64,000 nucleotides of DNA from Terribacillus sp. DMT04 (GTDB lineage: Bacteria > Bacillota > Bacilli > Bacillales > Amphibacillaceae): NCBI RefSeq assembly GCF_019056395.1, contig NZ_CP077639.1, forward strand, positions 1,056,001-1,120,000, in the 5' to 3' direction. The notes under the pieces are model-generated. The model searched no databases and was not told where the DNA came from. It saw only the letters and a program-made list of their open reading frames with translations. This document shows positions 16,475-26,639 of this stretch, piece by piece. Position numbers and translations under genes: made by a program. Position 1 is the stretch's first letter; the number at the start of each line of letters is the position of its first letter.

Positions 16475-19400
16475 ATGGGTGTACGTTTTATAATTGGCCG
16501 GTCCGGAGCCGGCAAGACACGTGCTTGTCTGGATGAAATCGCAGACAAGCTGCAAACAGACCCAATGGGGCCGAATATATTCTATTTAGTGCCAGATCAA
16601 ATGACTTTTCAGCAAGAGCAAGCGCTGATCAGACAAACTGGCGTAGAAGGAAGCATTCGGGCACAAGTTTATAGCTTATCCCGGCTGGCCTGGTATGTAC
16701 TGCAGGAAACGGGCGGGGCAACGAAACAGTTTATTACCTCGACTGGTGTCCAAATGATGCTGCGTAAAATTACAGAGGAAAGAAAATCAGATTGGAATGT
16801 GTTTCAGAAGGCGATTGAGAAGAACGGCTTTATGGAACAGCTGGAGAACATGATTACGGAATTGAAGCGTTATCGCATAACACCTGAGCTGCTTCATGAT
16901 CAGATTCGCGAGATGGAGCAGTTCCAGCAGCCCCATTCTAATGAAGGTTCACTTCGGGACAAGCTGGAAGATATCAGTTATATCTACGATAGACTTACTG
17001 CCCTTTTGCGGGATAAATATATTGACAGTGAAGATCAGCTGCATTTGCTGGCATCTAAAATACCGCTGTCCCGTTCCGTGAAGGATTCAGAAATATACTT
17101 GGATGGCTTCCATCAGTTCACCCCCCAAGAGCTAGAAGTGATTGGCAGCTTGATGACCGAGGCGAAACAGGTAACGGTGACACTGACATTAGACGGTGCG
17201 GATCGTGAGGATGTGGATGAACTGGATTTGTTCGCGCGCACACATGAGACATTTGTGCAGGTAAAGCAAACAGCACAAGAGCGAAATGTGCCAATTACCG
17301 CAATAGAGAAACTGGATCCAGCGGAAGGCCGTTTTGGTCATAATCCTGCTTTTCTCCATTTGGAAAAACATTTTGAGACACGTCCGGCTCCTGCTGTAAA
17401 AGAAGAAGTGCCGGTAACACTGGCACAAGCGGTCCACCCGCGAGCAGAGGTTGAAGGTGCAGCACAGGAGATTGTGACGCTTGTACGTGAAAAAGGCTAT
17501 CGCTATCAAGACATCGCCTTACTGCTTAGACAAGCTGATGTATATCACGAATTAATTGAAACTGTATTTGCTGATTATCATATACCAGTATTTATTGACC
17601 AGAAGAAACCAATGATTCATCATCCGCTGCTTGAGCTTATTCGTTCTGGAATGGAAGTTGTGGATGGGAACTGGCGTTATGAAGCTGTGTTTCGTGTATT
17701 GAAGACAGGTCTCATTCCTAAATCTGATGACGAATACCCGCTAACAGAAGAAGCAATCGATGAACTAGAAAATTATTGTTTGGAATATGGAATTCGTTCT
17801 CGAGATCGGTGGCTGCAAAAGGAAGACTGGATCTTCCAGCGTTTCCGCGGATTCGAATCGGGCCGGCAGACAGACAAGGAATTGGAGACGCAAAAGCGGA
17901 TAAACCATTATCGCCGCCAAGTAGCCGAAGCAATGAAGAAATTTGATCGCAAGCTGCGTGAAGGAAAGACATTCCGTGAGCGTGCAGTTGCGGTTTATAA
18001 CTGGCTGGAGCAGCTGCACGTTCCGCAGCGGCTGGAAGCAATGCAAATGGCCTTTGATGAACGCGGCGAATTGGAGCGAGCAAGAGAACAAGACCAAGTA
18101 TGGGATGCCGTGCTTCAGCTCTTAGATGAAGCAGTAGAGATTGTTGGGGAAGAGCGCGTTTCGCTGCAGGTCTTCCGTCATACGATGGAAACAGGCTTTG
18201 AGTCACTTGAATTTGCCCATATTCCGCCAAGTTTGGATCAAGTCATCGTTGGAACAATTGATCACAGTAAAGTGAGCGGTCTGAAATGTGCTTTTTTGTT
18301 AGGAGTCAACGAAGGCGTTTGGCCAATGAAGCCGAAGCCAGATGGCTTGATCAGCGAAGAAGACCGAGAACTGCTGGCTGTGTACGGTGTTCAGCTTGCG
18401 GCCGGAAGCAAGCGACAGCTGCTGGATGAAAGTTTTTATATGTACGTTGCTTTTACGGCAGCGAGTGAACGGTTGTGGGTGAGTTATCCAATTAGTGATC
18501 AAGAAGGAAAAGCCAAGATGGCATCCACGCTTGTACAGCGAGTAAAGGATCTCTTTGATTGGTGCTGCGATGAGCGGTTGCTTCAGGACCCAGAGGATAG
18601 TCTCGACACAGCTCGTTTTGTGGCGACAATTGATCAGAGCCGGTCGGCACTGACAACACAGCTTGCTCGGAAAATGCGCAGCTATCCGATTCATCCGATT
18701 TGGGACAGTGTTCTAAACTGGTTCATCCTGCATGAGAGCGAAGAAGAGCTGACAGGCAGAATTTTGCAAAGTCTTTTCTATCAAAACGAAGTAGAAGATT
18801 TGGCTGAAGAAACAAAAGAACAGCTATTCCCCAAAAAGGTGAAAGCAAGTGTGTCACGGATGGAAACGTATTATCGCTGTTCGTACCAGCATTTTGCTAA
18901 GTACAGTCTTGGCTTGGAAAACAGACGAACATACAAGTTAGACGCACCTGATATTGGACAGTTATTCCATGAAGCTTTAAAACAAATTACGGACTGGGTG
19001 CAGCTTGAGGGGCGGAATTATGCACAGCTGAATAAGGAGGATGCTTCCGGATATGCGAAACGAGCGATGGGGAATTTGGCGCCAGTGCTCCAAAATCAAA
19101 TCCTTCACAGCTCGAATCGATTCAAATATATTCAGCAGAAACTCCAGGAAATTATTTCGCGGGCAGCCTATACACTAAGTGAGCAAGCAAGACAAAGTAA
19201 ATTCTCCCCGGTCGGACTGGAGCTTGATTTTGGTGAGAACCAGACACTTCCGCCGATTGAACTGACTTTGCCGAATGGGTATGACATCCAGCTTCGCGGG
19301 CGGATTGACCGAGTAGATAAAGCGATTGATCAAGAAGAGCTGTTTCTCCGAATCATTGATTACAAGTCCAGCAGCAAAGCATTGAATCTGACAGAAGTAT

Positions 19401-19981
19401 ACTATGGACTTGCACTGCAAATGCTTGCTTATTTGGATGTCGTTTTGTCGCATTCCGAACAGTGGCTTGGACTGCGGGCAACTCCTGCGGGTGTGCTGTA
19501 TTTCCATGTGCATAATCCGCTAATCTCCCAATCAAGCAGATCACAAGTAGATATTGAGGAAGAAATCTTTAAAAAGTTCAAGATGCAAGGGATGCTGCTG
19601 GAAAACGAATCGGTTGCGCGTATGATGGATACGTCACTTGAATCTGGCATGAGTAAAATCATTCCGGCAGGGCTGAAAAAGGATGGGGCTTTTCGTTCTG
19701 GTTCCCAGACAGCCGATCAAGATACATTCCGTGCATTGCAGCAGCATACAAGATTTTTGATGGAACAAGCGGGTCTTGATATAACAAATGGCGGTGTGCA
19801 TTTGAATCCGTATCGCCATCATGATAGGAGCGCATGTACATTTTGTGACTTTAAGGCAGTATGCCAATTTGATGCATCACTCGCCAGCAATCAATACCGT
19901 GCCATAAAAGATATGAAGGATGACGAAGTATTAAATAGCATCAAGAAGGAGGTGGAACAAGATGGTTCAGTGGACAAATGA
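16475..19981 (+). CDS. addB: ATP-dependent helicase/nuclease subunit B (AddB)
   Basis: A 1168-residue subunit of the AddAB enzyme that resects double-strand breaks for RecA. N-terminal Walker A GRSGAGKT, a helicase-like fold scanning for Chi, and a C-terminal RecB-family nuclease (GRIDRVD, IIDYKSS). Four cysteines of the iron-sulphur cluster are present: C802 (YYRCSYQHF), then C1121, C1124 and C1130 (ACTFCDFKAVC). Length and cysteine numbers match B. subtilis AddB (1166). The ATG at 16475 after AGGAGTG is used; the frame is open 38 codons further up without support. It overlaps addA by 20 nt. Confidence 0.96.
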   Translation: MGVRFIIGRSGAGKTRACLDEIADKLQTDPMGPNIFYLVPDQMTFQQEQALIRQTGVEGSIRAQVYSLSRLAWYVLQETGGATKQFITSTGVQMMLRKITEERKSDWNVFQKAIEKNGFMEQLENMITELKRYRITPELLHDQIREMEQFQQPHSNEGSLRDKLEDISYIYDRLTALLRDKYIDSEDQLHLLASKIPLSRSVKDSEIYLDGFHQFTPQELEVIGSLMTEAKQVTVTLTLDGADREDVDELDLFARTHETFVQVKQTAQERNVPITAIEKLDPAEGRFGHNPAFLHLEKHFETRPAPAVKEEVPVTLAQAVHPRAEVEGAAQEIVTLVREKGYRYQDIALLLRQADVYHELIETVFADYHIPVFIDQKKPMIHHPLLELIRSGMEVVDGNWRYEAVFRVLKTGLIPKSDDEYPLTEEAIDELENYCLEYGIRSRDRWLQKEDWIFQRFRGFESGRQTDKELETQKRINHYRRQVAEAMKKFDRKLREGKTFRERAVAVYNWLEQLHVPQRLEAMQMAFDERGELERAREQDQVWDAVLQLLDEAVEIVGEERVSLQVFRHTMETGFESLEFAHIPPSLDQVIVGTIDHSKVSGLKCAFLLGVNEGVWPMKPKPDGLISEEDRELLAVYGVQLAAGSKRQLLDESFYMYVAFTAASERLWVSYPISDQEGKAKMASTLVQRVKDLFDWCCDERLLQDPEDSLDTARFVATIDQSRSALTTQLARKMRSYPIHPIWDSVLNWFILHESEEELTGRILQSLFYQNEVEDLAEETKEQLFPKKVKASVSRMETYYRCSYQHFAKYSLGLENRRTYKLDAPDIGQLFHEALKQITDWVQLEGRNYAQLNKEDASGYAKRAMGNLAPVLQNQILHSSNRFKYIQQKLQEIISRAAYTLSEQARQSKFSPVGLELDFGENQTLPPIELTLPNGYDIQLRGRIDRVDKAIDQEELFLRIIDYKSSSKALNLTEVYYGLALQMLAYLDVVLSHSEQWLGLRATPAGVLYFHVHNPLISQSSRSQVDIEEEIFKKFKMQGMLLENESVARMMDTSLESGMSKIIPAGLKKDGAFRSGSQTADQDTFRALQQHTRFLMEQAGLDITNGGVHLNPYRHHDRSACTFCDFKAVCQFDASLASNQYRAIKDMKDDEVLNSIKKEVEQDGSVDK

Positions 19982-22900
19982 ACAGCAGCTGGCGATTGAC
20001 GCGAAAGGACATGATATTTTAGTAGCAGCGGCAGCAGGTTCAGGGAAAACAGCTGTACTGGTAGAACGAATCATTCAAAAGCTAGTGAATCAAGACGATC
20101 CAGTCGATATCGATCAGCTGCTCGTCGTTACGTTTACAAATGCAGCTGCACAGGAGATGCGCAGTCGAATCGGAACTGCGCTTGAAAAAGCCCTGGAAGC
20201 AGATCCATCTTCCCAGCATCTTCGTAAACAGCTTTCTTTGCTGCAGCACGCATCTATTTCCACGCTCCATTCGTTTTGTCTGGACGTAGTGCGAAAGTAT
20301 GCGTATATGCTAGATTTGGATCCGAGCTTCCGTATTGCAGATGACTTGGAAGCAGACTTGATCCGCCAAGAAGTAATGGGTGATTTGCTGGAAGAATGGT
20401 ATGGCAAAGAAGGCGAGGAGCAAGCTGCTTTCTTCGGTGTTGTTGATCGTTTTAGTAATGATCGAAATGATTTGGAAGTAGAGGACCTCATTCTCAAGCT
20501 GTATGATTTTGCGACGCAGAATCCGTATCCAGACACATGGCTGGATCAAATGGCACAATTATATGATGTCGCAGCAATAGAGGAAGAAGAAGAGCTTCCA
20601 TGGCTGCAAGTATTAAAGCGGGAAGCAAATGATCAGCTGCATGCTATGCTGCAGGAAGCAGAGCAGGCATTAGCACTGACGCGAGAACCAGATGGACCAT
20701 ATCATTATGCCGAAACCTTTGAAGCCGAGAAGCAATTCATTGCCAAAGCGACAGAACTTGTAAGCGGCAGCTGGAATGACGCCGTTCGTTTTATTAAAGA
20801 GCAGTCATTCGGCCGGTTGCCGGCTAAAAAAGTAGAATGTGATGATACAAAAAAAGCACAGGCGAAGGCATTGCGCGATTCTTATAAAAAAAGATGGGGC
20901 AAGCTTGCCGGGGACTGGTTTGCACGAAACCTGGAAGTTTACTTGGCTGATATGCAAGAGCTTTATCCATCCATTCAGCAGCTGGCTCTGCTTGTTAAAC
21001 AGTTCCGCATCCGCTATCAATCGGAAAAACGCGAGCGGGCTTTAGTCGATTTCTCAGACTTGGAACATTTTTGCTTGGAAGTGCTGATAGACGAAAATAG
21101 TAATCCACAACATATTGTTCCCTCTGCTATTGCCGAAAGCTATCAAAGCCGTTTCAAGGAACTGCTTTTAGATGAATACCAAGATACAAACTTGGTGCAG
21201 GAGACGCTGGTCACCTTGCTTTCCGACCGTTCGGGAAGCGGGAATATATTTATGGTTGGGGATGTCAAACAGAGTATCTATCGATTTCGGCATGCGGAGC
21301 CATCGTTATTCTTAACGAAATACAAAGCCTTTTCCGACGCAGATCATCCTGGTATGCGCATTGATCTCGCCAGCAATTTCCGAAGCCGCCAGCAAGTACT
21401 GGATGGAGCAAATTATATTTTTCGTCAGCTGTTTTCAGAGGATGTCGGGGAGATGCAGTACGAGAAGGAAGCTGAGCTGATTTATGCCAATACGATGTAC
21501 GATGAGCTCAAACAAGCAGACACTGACGTTGAGCTTCTTGTTATTAACCGAGATGGATCGGAGGAAACAGACGAGGCGGATACTGATACAGAAATGGTAG
21601 AGGATTTGGAGAAGGCGCAGCTGGAAGGGCGTGCTTACGCTCGGATGATTCAGCAATGGATTGGACATGAAGGCGAAGGGGCGATGCAAGTCGTCGATAA
21701 AAGCACGCAGCAACAGCGTGATCTTCAGTATCGCGATATTGTCATTCTGCTGCGCTCTATGACGTGGGCGCCAGCTATTGTTGATGAATTGAAGCAGCAA
21801 GGTATTCCGGTATACGCGGAGCTTTCGACTGGTTACTTGGAAGCAATTGAAATCAAAGTAATGATGAGCGTGCTGAAAATAATCGATAATCCACTGCAAG
21901 ATATCCCATTCGCAGCTGTTCTGCGCTCGCCAATCATTGGGCTGAAGGAAGACGATCTTGCCAAGATTCGCTTAGCTGATCAGCGAAGCAGTTATTTTGA
22001 AGCAGCAAGATCTTATGCGAAAACAGCAAAGGATGCTATTTCTGTAAAAATTGAACGATTGCTGGAATGGCTGCACAGCTGGAGGATGGAAGCTAGGCAA
22101 GGTGCATTATCTGCCCTCATTTGGTCGATTATGCGAGAAACAGGTTATTATGACTTTGTCGGAGGTATTCCAGGCGGCCGCCAGCGTCAAGCGAATTTAC
22201 GTGCGCTGTATGACCGGGCGCGCAATTATGAGAACACATCCTTCCGGGGGCTGTTCCGCTTTGTAAAGTTTATTGAACGAATGGAAGAACGCGGAGATGA
22301 TTTGGGAGCTGCCAAAGCTTTAGGTGAGCAGGAAGATGTCGTCCGCATTATGACTATTCATAAAAGTAAAGGACTTGAATTCCCAGTCGTTATTACCGGC
22401 GCTATGGATAAGATGTTCAATCAGCAAGATCTTCGGGAGCGCTATTTGCTGCATAAAGACTTGGGTTTTGGCAGTAAATATATCGACCCTTCGAAACGGC
22501 TTATGTATCCTACGTTGATTTACCATGCGTTAAAAGCGGAGAAGCAGCGTGAATCATTAGCCGAAGAAATGCGGGTACTATATGTAGCGTTGACACGAGC
22601 GAAGGAAAAGCTTGTCATGGTCGGTAACGTGGCTTCTTTAGACAAAAAGCTGCAAAAATGGCGGCAGGTAGCCGAACACCCTGACTGGGTGCTGCCATCT
22701 TATTACCGTTTAGAAGCGACATCTTATCTGGATTGGGTAGCACCTGCATTGATGCGGCATGAGCAGGCAGAAGAACTTCGTGCCGATGAGCTCGCTGCAA
22801 ATCTGCCGCAAGAAATCACACAGGACCAATCCAAGTGGCGAATCAGCTTGCAAGCTAGCAAAGATTACGTGCTGGCAGAGGAGCAAGCAGAAGAAGCAAA

Positions 22901-23687
22901 CCAGGAGCTGCTCCAGCGTATTAGCAACTGGCAGCCTGGTGAAGAAACTGCAGACTGGAAAGCGGAAGTAGAGGACCGGCTGACGTATCATTATCCGTAC
23001 GCGGAAGCTACGAGATTTCGTGCCAAACAGACAGTAACAGAAATTAAACGGCAGCGGGAAATTCGGGATAGCTATAGCGATAGTCGAGTCGTAAATCGGA
23101 TTCAGCAAAGAGCTCCAATTGCCAGCAGACCGCGTTTTCTGCAGGAATCGAAGGAACTTACGCCAGCAGAACGAGGCAGCGCTGTTCATGCGGTATTGCA
23201 GCAGCTGGATCTCCATAAAGAGTGGAGTAAACAAAAACTAGATGAATTCCTTCTAGAATTAGTAGAAAAAGAGTTTCTGCAGCAAGAAGCATTAGCGGCA
23301 ATTGATGGAGAGAAGATACTTGATTTCCTAGCTTCCCCTCTTGCGGAGCGTATCCGTCAGGCCGAACAATCTTATCGGGAAACGCCATTTACATTAGCGC
23401 TGCCTGCGAATGAACTGTATAACGATTGGTCGGGAGCTGCTTCTGATAAGGTAGTCGTCCAAGGAGTCGTAGACCAAATTATTGTAGAAAATGATGGTTT
23501 AGTACTGATCGACTACAAAACAGACACGTTATTTGGAGACGATCCAGAAAGACGAGCAGATGTTCTGATGGAGAAATACCGTGTACAGATTGAACTATAT
23601 GCCACTGCCATTGAGCGGATATGGAAAAGGCCCGTCAAAGAAAAGTATCTTTACTTTTTCGACAAAGGGATTTTACGGCAATTATAA
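19962..23687 (+). CDS. addA: ATP-dependent helicase/nuclease subunit A (AddA)
   Basis: A 1241-residue UvrD-type 3'-5' helicase with a C-terminal nuclease. Motifs in order: Walker A AAAAGSGKT, TFTNAAAQEMR (Ia), LLLDEYQDTN (II), VGDVKQSIYRFRHAEP (III), MTIHKSKGLEFPVV (V), YVALTRAKEKL (VI), and the nuclease ERGSAVHAVLQQLD, GVVDQII, LIDYKTD. It works with AddB in recombinational repair and processing of broken DNA. Translation starts inside the end of addB after AAGGAGGTGG, indicating coupling. Confidence 0.97.
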   Translation: MVQWTNEQQLAIDAKGHDILVAAAAGSGKTAVLVERIIQKLVNQDDPVDIDQLLVVTFTNAAAQEMRSRIGTALEKALEADPSSQHLRKQLSLLQHASISTLHSFCLDVVRKYAYMLDLDPSFRIADDLEADLIRQEVMGDLLEEWYGKEGEEQAAFFGVVDRFSNDRNDLEVEDLILKLYDFATQNPYPDTWLDQMAQLYDVAAIEEEEELPWLQVLKREANDQLHAMLQEAEQALALTREPDGPYHYAETFEAEKQFIAKATELVSGSWNDAVRFIKEQSFGRLPAKKVECDDTKKAQAKALRDSYKKRWGKLAGDWFARNLEVYLADMQELYPSIQQLALLVKQFRIRYQSEKRERALVDFSDLEHFCLEVLIDENSNPQHIVPSAIAESYQSRFKELLLDEYQDTNLVQETLVTLLSDRSGSGNIFMVGDVKQSIYRFRHAEPSLFLTKYKAFSDADHPGMRIDLASNFRSRQQVLDGANYIFRQLFSEDVGEMQYEKEAELIYANTMYDELKQADTDVELLVINRDGSEETDEADTDTEMVEDLEKAQLEGRAYARMIQQWIGHEGEGAMQVVDKSTQQQRDLQYRDIVILLRSMTWAPAIVDELKQQGIPVYAELSTGYLEAIEIKVMMSVLKIIDNPLQDIPFAAVLRSPIIGLKEDDLAKIRLADQRSSYFEAARSYAKTAKDAISVKIERLLEWLHSWRMEARQGALSALIWSIMRETGYYDFVGGIPGGRQRQANLRALYDRARNYENTSFRGLFRFVKFIERMEERGDDLGAAKALGEQEDVVRIMTIHKSKGLEFPVVITGAMDKMFNQQDLRERYLLHKDLGFGSKYIDPSKRLMYPTLIYHALKAEKQRESLAEEMRVLYVALTRAKEKLVMVGNVASLDKKLQKWRQVAEHPDWVLPSYYRLEATSYLDWVAPALMRHEQAEELRADELAANLPQEITQDQSKWRISLQASKDYVLAEEQAEEANQELLQRISNWQPGEETADWKAEVEDRLTYHYPYAEATRFRAKQTVTEIKRQREIRDSYSDSRVVNRIQQRAPIASRPRFLQESKELTPAERGSAVHAVLQQLDLHKEWSKQKLDEFLLELVEKEFLQQEALAAIDGEKILDFLASPLAERIRQAEQSYRETPFTLALPANELYNDWSGAASDKVVVQGVVDQIIVENDGLVLIDYKTDTLFGDDPERRADVLMEKYRVQIELYATAIERIWKRPVKEKYLYFFDKGILRQL

Positions 23688-23688
23688 T

Positions 23689-23726
23689 AAAAGGAGACAG
23701 CTCATGTGATGGCTGTCTCCTTTTTA
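23689..23726. terminator. Bidirectional terminator after addA
   Basis: AAAAGGAGACAGC (23689-23701) pairs with GCTGTCTCCTTTT (23712-23724). The stem is flanked by A and T runs and serves addA and the convergent DUF2254 gene. Confidence 0.85.
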
Positions 23727-25088
23727 AGTGGTCTTTAGGTAGCGTTCTATTGCATAATATTCCATCGTATGTCCCGTGGCATCAGCCAATTCTTTCATGT
23801 TTTGGAGCAGGCGGTCGCGATCGGCATGAAAGAAAGCAGATCTAGGAACGTTGAATACGGTGTCTTTGGCAAATTCCCAAATTACTGTATAATTTTTTTC
23901 TGAAATGGAATCAGTCAATCGAATGAATATCTGCATCATCTCAATTATTAATAAATAATCTTCTCCTGCATAATGACGGATTCTCCCAAATCCTTCGTAC
24001 AAATAGGTGGAGAAAGTGACGGAATCATAGACAACACGTGTCTGCTCTTCATCATCCTGAAGATAAGGATGCAGGGTAGTGGATGCATCCATATTAATCA
24101 TCAATACTGCCATTTGATGGAAGGTATTAATGGCAGAAGTTGGATCATCATTTCCAATTGATTTAATGGCAACTTCACTCAATTTATTCATACTCATTTC
24201 AACGTCTTGGATTTCGGATCTTTTATGTCCAACTTGAATGAGCTTGCTGTATCTTTCCACCTTCAGATCTTGAGCACCGGGACCTCGATAACTGAATAAG
24301 CAGTTACCATTTAATACGAAATCACCTGATTTGGCCTCCATTTTAACAACAATGTTATCTTCTTTTGCCTGTTTAATCATGTCATTAAAATTAATCAGCT
24401 GAACATATCCTGCATTGGAAGCTTTATAGGTATACGCAGGGTAATCTTCAAAGGTATAGCCTGGTTCATCGGCGCGGTAAGGCTCTAGTTCGTCGATTAT
24501 TGTAGACTTTATAATCTTTTCTGACTCATCTTTCATGGCATCTACAATATTATGAAGCTGCATCCAATTTGTCGTGTGGTTCACAAAGATAGTAAAGCCA
24601 ATGACGGCAGCTAGTGTAACGAGTGTGCAGGAAATTGGCACAGCTGTGAAATAATCTCTGGAACTGTTTGTGACAAAGAGGAATGAAATAAGCATAAATA
24701 CGAAACTTCCATAGAAAAGGCCTAATATATGCTGTGTTGTACGATCGGATATAAAGTTAAACAGCATTCTTGGTGAATATTCTGAGCTGAAGCTTGTCAG
24801 AACAACGAGAATGGAGTTCAGTGTATAAGCAGCAAGCAGCAAAGTACCGCTTACTAACACACTAACGAGTGTCCCTGTGTTTGCAGCGGTAGCATTAAAA
24901 AATCCCGTTGTGTAGTAAGGTAAGTCTAAAAGAAGATCTAATAATAATGGGATGGAGACGAGAAGCAGCGTTCCTAATATATATATCGTTGGCATTACCC
25001 ATAAATTTTGCTGCAATTCATGCTTCCGCTGTCTGTGCGACATATGTATAAATTTTCGTACTGATTTTGGTAAAAGTTTGGTAAGCAT
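23724..25088 (-). CDS. DUF2254 membrane protein
   Basis: A 454-residue protein with an N-terminal membrane domain of four segments (about residues 30-190, including MPTIYILGTLLLVSIPLLLDLLL, SVLVSGTLLLAAYTLNSILVVL, HILGLFYGSFVFMLISFLF and CTLVTLAAVIGFTIFVNH). A soluble C-terminal half contains DPTSAINTFHQMAVLMINMDASTT, a hallmark of DUF2254. Function unknown. The ATG at 25088 is preferred because GAGAGGCG precedes it; the open frame continues 25 codons upstream without a ribosome site. Its stop lies within the addA terminator. Confidence 0.78.
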   Translation of the reverse strand: MLTKLLPKSVRKFIHMSHRQRKHELQQNLWVMPTIYILGTLLLVSIPLLLDLLLDLPYYTTGFFNATAANTGTLVSVLVSGTLLLAAYTLNSILVVLTSFSSEYSPRMLFNFISDRTTQHILGLFYGSFVFMLISFLFVTNSSRDYFTAVPISCTLVTLAAVIGFTIFVNHTTNWMQLHNIVDAMKDESEKIIKSTIIDELEPYRADEPGYTFEDYPAYTYKASNAGYVQLINFNDMIKQAKEDNIVVKMEAKSGDFVLNGNCLFSYRGPGAQDLKVERYSKLIQVGHKRSEIQDVEMSMNKLSEVAIKSIGNDDPTSAINTFHQMAVLMINMDASTTLHPYLQDDEEQTRVVYDSVTFSTYLYEGFGRIRHYAGEDYLLIIEMMQIFIRLTDSISEKNYTVIWEFAKDTVFNVPRSAFFHADRDRLLQNMKELADATGHTMEYYAIERYLKTT

Positions 25089-25226
25089 AGAAGACGCCTC
25101 TCTCATTGAAGTTATTCTTCTAACCTTTCCCATAATAAATAGAAACCAAACCAGAATGGGCAAGATGCATACCTGTCAGAATAGGAGGGTAGAGTAAAAG
25201 CAAAAGAAGAAAAAGGAGGCTAAAGA

Positions 25227-25502
25227 ATGGCTGAGATAAAACAAGACGAGGGACGTTTCTTTGTCGGGAACAAGGAAGAGCCAGATGCAGAAGTGTCCTT
25301 TCGAGAGACAGATGATATTGTAATAGACCATACATTAGTAAAAGAGGACATGCAAGGTGATGGCCTTGGCACTGAATTAATAGATCGTGTAGTTGCGTAT
25401 GCGCAGGAACAGGATAAACAAATCGTCCCTGTGTGCACATTCGCACACCAAGTACTGAGTTCTAATAAAAAATACGATGGTGTTTGGGAAGGACCGCTTT
25501 AA
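25227..25502 (+). CDS. Small GNAT-type N-acetyltransferase (YjdJ-like)
   Basis: A 91-residue single-domain acetyltransferase of the minimal type. The acetyl-CoA pyrophosphate loop is MQGDGLGTELIDRVVAYAQEQ, followed by QIVPVCTFAHQVLSSN, where the Cys is a conserved feature of this small family. It starts at ATG after AAAGGAGGCTAAAG. Substrate unknown. The convergent partner is yvbH, with a structured repeat between. Confidence 0.8.
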   Translation: MAEIKQDEGRFFVGNKEEPDAEVSFRETDDIVIDHTLVKEDMQGDGLGTELIDRVVAYAQEQDKQIVPVCTFAHQVLSSNKKYDGVWEGPL

Positions 25503-25515
25503 TCAAAAAAAGGAG

Positions 25516-25893
25516 GAGGCTGGGGCATAACTGTCCAAGCTATTTAAAAATCCAAACAATACTGCAATTAAAAGCAGTATTGTTTGGATTTTTTGCATTG
25601 TAAGCGAAGATGAGAGCATCGCTTGGGAAATACACGGAGACTCCCGCGGGAGTCTCCGTGTATTTCCTGCGCTGATTCTTGTTATGAGGACCCTTACTAG
25701 TATAGAAAGAATACGTAGACTCCTCGAAAATAAAAAGCGATTTTCTTGTCGGCATCTACTTCAAAAGCCATTCTTGTCCGACAATAACAGCTAGATTTGG
25801 AAAGCAGCAGCCGTCTGAGGGCTGCATGAAAAAGTATGAATCTAGTCATCGTTTGCTTTTAGGATGAATTAATCTTGTTTTGTCCCAGCTTCC
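25516..25893. repeat. Structured intergenic repeat, copy 2 (about 380 bp)
   Basis: Second copy of the element at 2920-3361, again between two convergent genes. The right-hand 185 bp (25708-25892) are nearly identical to copy 1. The ends are inverted repeats (GAGGCTGGGGCATAAC against the complement of the right end, 13 of 16). It holds a 20-bp stem with an 8-nt loop (25546-25593) followed by T-residues, then a perfect 42-nt palindrome (25626-25667), then the same GCAGCC/GGGCTGC hairpin. Relative to copy 1, about 63 bp at the tip of the GC-rich arm is missing, which turns that arm into the perfect palindrome. No coding potential is evident. Confidence 0.88.
25546..25594 (+). terminator. Terminator hairpin inside repeat copy 2
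   Basis: A 20-bp perfect stem (25546-25565 with 25574-25593) ends in a T-run. It probably terminates the upstream GNAT gene. Confidence 0.7.
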
Positions 25894-25900
25894 TTCTTTC

Positions 25901-26515
25901 TTAGTTGTTGATATATTTCTCATAAACGGAACCAAAGTCATGTGTGTGGTATCTATCTTTGGTAGAAGACAACCATTCGAAACCGAATTCGGTAAGTTTT
26001 TTGTATGTATCATCCAACGTTCCATCCGTATAGCGGGATTGCTGGAGGATAGCAGCAGCTTTATCGAGGCTCGTATGTGCCATATCTGTATACAAGCTGT
26101 TTTCATAGTTTATTTCAGCAATACGCAGTAAAGCTTTGTACAAATCTTTCAATTGATCGATCTGGTCTTTTTTTACATCAATGCTGATGGCTTGACCGTC
26201 GATTGTGAATTTAATTTCGATATCTAAGTCAACTTTTCCAGCTGTTTCTAAATAAACATTGCTGATACGGTGCTGCATGTATGGGTAACGTCGCAGTGTG
26301 CGCTTAGAGGAAACAGCACTTTCCCCATCTACATGAATGATTGCTAGATTGGTAAAGCAGTATTCATCTTGTCTTGTTTTAATCAGGAAATAGATTTTTT
26401 CATTATCTTCATTCATTACATAGTCATCGGCATCTGTTTTATCATAATCACTAGGCGGAATAATCTTACCAATATCGGATAGACCTAAAGCGTCTGAAGC
26501 TAGCTTTTTAAACAT
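25901..26515 (-). CDS. yvbH: YvbH family protein (bacterial PH domain)
   Basis: A 204-residue cytosolic protein, the length of B. subtilis YvbH. Residues 1-125 (MFKKLASDALGLSDIGKIIPPSDYDKTDADDYVM...) match the bacterial PH domain, and the C-terminal helical part matches the YvbH oligomerisation region. The family is conserved but lacks a known role. GAGAGGAATGTTTT precedes the ATG. Single gene, convergent with the GNAT gene. Confidence 0.83.
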   Translation of the reverse strand: MFKKLASDALGLSDIGKIIPPSDYDKTDADDYVMNEDNEKIYFLIKTRQDEYCFTNLAIIHVDGESAVSSKRTLRRYPYMQHRISNVYLETAGKVDLDIEIKFTIDGQAISIDVKKDQIDQLKDLYKALLRIAEINYENSLYTDMAHTSLDKAAAILQQSRYTDGTLDDTYKKLTEFGFEWLSSTKDRYHTHDFGSVYEKYINN

Positions 26516-26639
26516 AAAACATTCCTCTCTGCTGCGAAAGCATGTGATATACTAATTTTAGCAATTCTGACAGCTTGTATCCATCTATATTTCTGAATTG
26601 GTACATCTGGACTAATATGAATAAGGAAGGTGGAAACAC

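Noticed and set aside
17718-18230. 170-codon minus-strand ORF within addB
   Set aside because: Shadow of the addB frame without ribosome site or recognisable domain.
22710-23234. 174-codon minus-strand ORF within addA
   Set aside because: Antisense shadow; no ribosome site and no domain.
25540-25755. 71-codon minus-strand ORF inside repeat copy 2
   Set aside because: Spans palindromes, no ribosome site, not shared with copy 1.
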